From: Chryseobacterium daecheongense
GTDB taxonomy: Bacteria > Bacteroidota > Bacteroidia > Flavobacteriales > Weeksellaceae
NCBI GenBank assembly: GCA_027920525.1
Contig: CP115858.1
Coordinates: 62,001-126,000 of the forward strand
Direction of reading: 5' to 3'
DNA length: 64,000 bases
A model generated the notes under the pieces. The model did not search any database and had not been told where the DNA came from. It worked only from the letters and a program-made list of their open reading frames with translations. Both the position numbers and the translations under genes were made by a program. Below are positions 62,330-64,000 of this stretch, piece after piece (the first letter of the stretch is position 1; every line of letters starts with the position of its first letter).

Positions 62330-62860
62330 ATGAATTTCTCTGTTCAACCTATTTTAGAAAATGATGAACTTCAATTAATCCCCTTGGTACAAGGGGATTT
62401 TGAATCTGTATACGAGGTGGCTTCAGATCCTAAGGTCTGGGAACAACACCCGAACAAAGACCGTTACAAGAGAGACGTTTTTGAAAGCTTTTTTCAGGGA
62501 GCGATGGAAAGTAAAGGTGCTTTTAAAATTATTGATAAAGCATCGGGAGACGTATTGGGAAGCACCCGTTATTATAATTACGACGAAGATGACAGCAGCA
62601 TCTTTATCGGGTATACGTTTTATGGAACAAAATCCTGGGGAAAAGGCATCAATCCCAAAGTGAAAAAACTAATGCTGGATTACATTTTTCAGTTCGTGGA
62701 TAAAGTTCATTTCCATGTAGGAAAAGAAAATCTCCGCTCCCAGATTGCTATGGAACGATTGGGAGGTATAAAAACAGGAGAAGAAGAGGTTGCTTATTTT
62801 GCAGAACCTACCCGGACCAACTTTGTGTACGAAATCAAAAAAGAAAGCTGGCTGAAATGA
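62330..62860 (+). CDS. GNAT N-acetyltransferase, RimJ/RimL-like
   Basis: 176 residues. Compared with the RimL group it has LQLIPLVQGDFESVYEVASD at the N-terminus, IFIGYTFYGTKSWGKGINPK (the acetyl-CoA loop region) and a final FHVGKENLRSQIAMERLGGI, where the RSxxAxxxLG motif is typical. Substrates of such enzymes are protein N-termini, amino acids or antibiotics; none can be chosen here. It starts 6 bases after the DUF2911 gene and overlaps the next gene by 4 bases. Confidence 0.87.
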   Translation: MNFSVQPILENDELQLIPLVQGDFESVYEVASDPKVWEQHPNKDRYKRDVFESFFQGAMESKGAFKIIDKASGDVLGSTRYYNYDEDDSSIFIGYTFYGTKSWGKGINPKVKKLMLDYIFQFVDKVHFHVGKENLRSQIAMERLGGIKTGEEEVAYFAEPTRTNFVYEIKKESWLK

Positions 62861-63216
62861 AAAAATACAAAATTCAGAAATCCCCTTTTATCGTTCCCAC
62901 TACAGATGGGAAACTCATTGAGGAACATTGGGGAAATTCTACGAACAATTCAGATATATCAATTGCTCATATGGTAGCACCTCCCGGTTGGAGCGAACCT
63001 CACCAGACTCCTCAGTTTGATGAATTTACCATTATTGTTTCCGGAAAAAAGCAGTTTGAAATTGACGGTGAAACGGTCATCCTTGAAAAGGGGCAAAGCA
63101 TTCTTGTGGAAAAGGGAGCCAGAGTACGTTACAGTAATCCTTTTACTGAGCCCTGTGAATACATTGCGATCTGTCTTCCTGCCTTTTCCATGGAACTGGT
63201 GAACAGGGAAGAGTAG
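62857..63216 (+). CDS. Cupin-domain protein
   Basis: 119 residues, one small beta-barrel. The first cupin motif is degenerate (EPHQTPQFDEFTIIVSGKKQFEID, quoted as HQTPQFDEFTIIVSGK); the second reads VEKGARVRYSNPF. Conserved metal His residues are partly missing, so an enzyme role is uncertain. It overlaps the GNAT gene by 4 bases and is likely co-translated with it. The ligand is unknown. Confidence 0.8.
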   Translation: MKKYKIQKSPFIVPTTDGKLIEEHWGNSTNNSDISIAHMVAPPGWSEPHQTPQFDEFTIIVSGKKQFEIDGETVILEKGQSILVEKGARVRYSNPFTEPCEYIAICLPAFSMELVNREE

Positions 63217-63233
63217 CCATTAATAAGAAACCG

Positions 63234-63290
63234 GACAGTATATTGATCTGGCAATATAAGGTTGTTGTATCGCCAGATCAATACATTGTC
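63234..63290. repeat. Long hairpin at the convergent gene junction
   Basis: TATTGATCTGGC (63241-63252) and GCCAGATCAATA (63272-63283) are exact complements; the pairing extends to 19 positions with two imperfections, around a 19-base loop. There is no T-run, so it may act as a bidirectional transcription barrier or mRNA 3' end rather than a standard terminator. Confidence 0.6.
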
Positions 63291-63300
63291 CATATAAAAG

Positions 63301-64000
63301 TTACTTCAGAATTTCTTTCAAAAACATCAGGGTATGGTTCCATGCTCTCTTAGCCATCACTTCATTGTAATCAGGAGATTTTGGATCAGTAAACGTATGC
63401 TTTGAATGAGCATAGGTGATGATCTGCCAGTCAGCAGCCCCGTCGTTCATTTCTTTCACCAGGTTATCATAATCCTGTTGGGTAACTCCTTTATCGTCTG
63501 CCGGATTTTCAATCAGCATTTTCGTTGAGATCGGACCGTTCTTTCTTGTCTGGTCCTTACCAATGCTTCCATGAATCGATACAACACCGGCTACAGGCAT
63601 ATTGGCCCTGGCAACTTCCAAAGCGCCGGTTCCACCGAAACAATAGCCGATCACAGCTACTTTCCCAGTGGATGCACCGCTCTTTTTAAGCTGTTCTAAC
63701 GCCAATGAAATCCGTTTTTGATATTCCGTATAATTTTGTTTGTAATGTCCCGCTGCTTTTCCGGCTGCGTCATTATCGGCAGGAATATTCCCTTCACCAT
63801 AAATATCAGCAATAAACGCAATATAACCTTGTTTTTCAAGCTCTACAGCAGCTGTTTTGGCTTCGTCATCAATTCCTTTCCAGGCGGGTAAAATCAGTAC
63901 TCCCGGAAGCTTTTTTCCGGCATTGGATGTTACAAGGCCATTGAGCTTCTGTGAGCCGTCCTGATAAGAAACGGGTTTTAAGTTTTGACTGAATAATGCT
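63301..64000 (-). CDS. Dienelactone hydrolase-family protein, N-terminus outside window
   Basis: The frame stays open to the right edge, so about 232 C-terminal residues are seen and the start lies outside. Alpha/beta hydrolase of the DLH type: GVLILPAWKGIDDEAKTAA, IAFIADIYGEGN, the nucleophile elbow VIGYCFGGTGAL (Cys in place of Ser, as in dienelactone hydrolase), and a late AHSKHTFTDP with the catalytic His. The acidic member is probably in ENPADDKG. Such enzymes open lactones or esters; the true substrate is unknown. It converges with the cupin gene across the hairpin at 63234-63290. Confidence 0.88.
   Translation of the reverse strand, partial: ALFSQNLKPVSYQDGSQKLNGLVTSNAGKKLPGVLILPAWKGIDDEAKTAAVELEKQGYIAFIADIYGEGNIPADNDAAGKAAGHYKQNYTEYQKRISLALEQLKKSGASTGKVAVIGYCFGGTGALEVARANMPVAGVVSIHGSIGKDQTRKNGPISTKMLIENPADDKGVTQQDYDNLVKEMNDGAADWQIITYAHSKHTFTDPKSPDYNEVMAKRAWNHTLMFLKEILK

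Noticed and set aside
1..64000. CRISPR arrays, tRNA or rRNA genes, prophage
   Set aside because: No regular long repeats with spacers, no T-loop-type GTTCRANTC sequences in a cloverleaf context, and no phage structural genes were found by reading both strands.

Overview
The window is AT-rich and gene-dense, and reads as the chromosome of a Bacteroidota member of the Flavobacteriia, most likely Chryseobacterium or a close relative (Weeksellaceae). The grounds are two type IX secretion C-terminal sorting domains, a TonB-type receptor with a carboxypeptidase-like N-terminal domain, a fused SecDF, promoters of the form TTTG-N19/21-TAnnTTTG, almost no Shine-Dalgarno sequences, an argF'-type carbamoyltransferase, and a GG-leader peptide starting MKNIKKLTRNDLK. 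Species assignment is inference. I found no rRNA, tRNA, CRISPR array, prophage or intact insertion sequence. No gene-free stretch exceeds about 300 bases.

Layout. 1-13.2 kb: envelope and general metabolism (end of a cytidylyltransferase-like gene, TonB-type barrel, mltG, dapF, pnuC with a Tyr/Gly/Asn-rich lipoprotein, amino-acid permease, beta-propeller protein, hemN, a polytopic membrane protein, a secreted PQQ-type sugar dehydrogenase). 13.4-23.3 kb: secDF, a TetA-like MFS pump, a lipoprotein, tatA-PAP2-TPR, rlmH, an outer-membrane-like protein and a BrkB-family protein. 23.4 kb: an unannotated 47-residue GG-leader peptide whose core has the six-cysteine spacing of an inhibitor cystine knot. 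23.6-29 kb: rsh-nhaA, a small soluble protein and a secreted YCF48/BNR protein.

29-40.3 kb is a same-strand acetate/propionate locus: porin, MHS-type MFS transporter, two small membrane proteins, a symporter-STAC-histidine kinase, a receiver-only response regulator, a propionate-CoA ligase-like enzyme and acetyl-CoA synthetase. It is headed by an InsA-like zinc-ribbon/HTH protein with a tandem repeat at its start codon. 40.4-49 kb is a complete arginine pathway (GNAT, argG, argC, argD, argF', argB, argE-like, argH), followed by a convergent Lrp/AsnC regulator. 49.6-55.5 kb is pyrB-carA-(four-helix-bundle gene)-carB. It is preceded by a strong promoter, a 23-codon leader reading frame and an intrinsic terminator, a layout like the enterobacterial pyrBI attenuator. 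CarAB makes the carbamoyl phosphate needed by both PyrB and the arginine carbamoyltransferase, so the two clusters are metabolically linked.

55.6-64 kb: small lipoproteins and unknowns, a degenerate aspartyl-protease-like protein, a PEP-mutase-family enzyme overlapping ada, a Crp/Fnr-like regulator, DinB, DUF2911, GNAT and cupin proteins, and the end of a dienelactone hydrolase gene running off the right edge.

The most unusual signals are the knottin-like peptide, the pyrB leader, and short-period (7-8 bp) degenerate inverted arrays in operon gaps. One pair of these arrays brackets the four-helix-bundle gene lodged between carA and carB.
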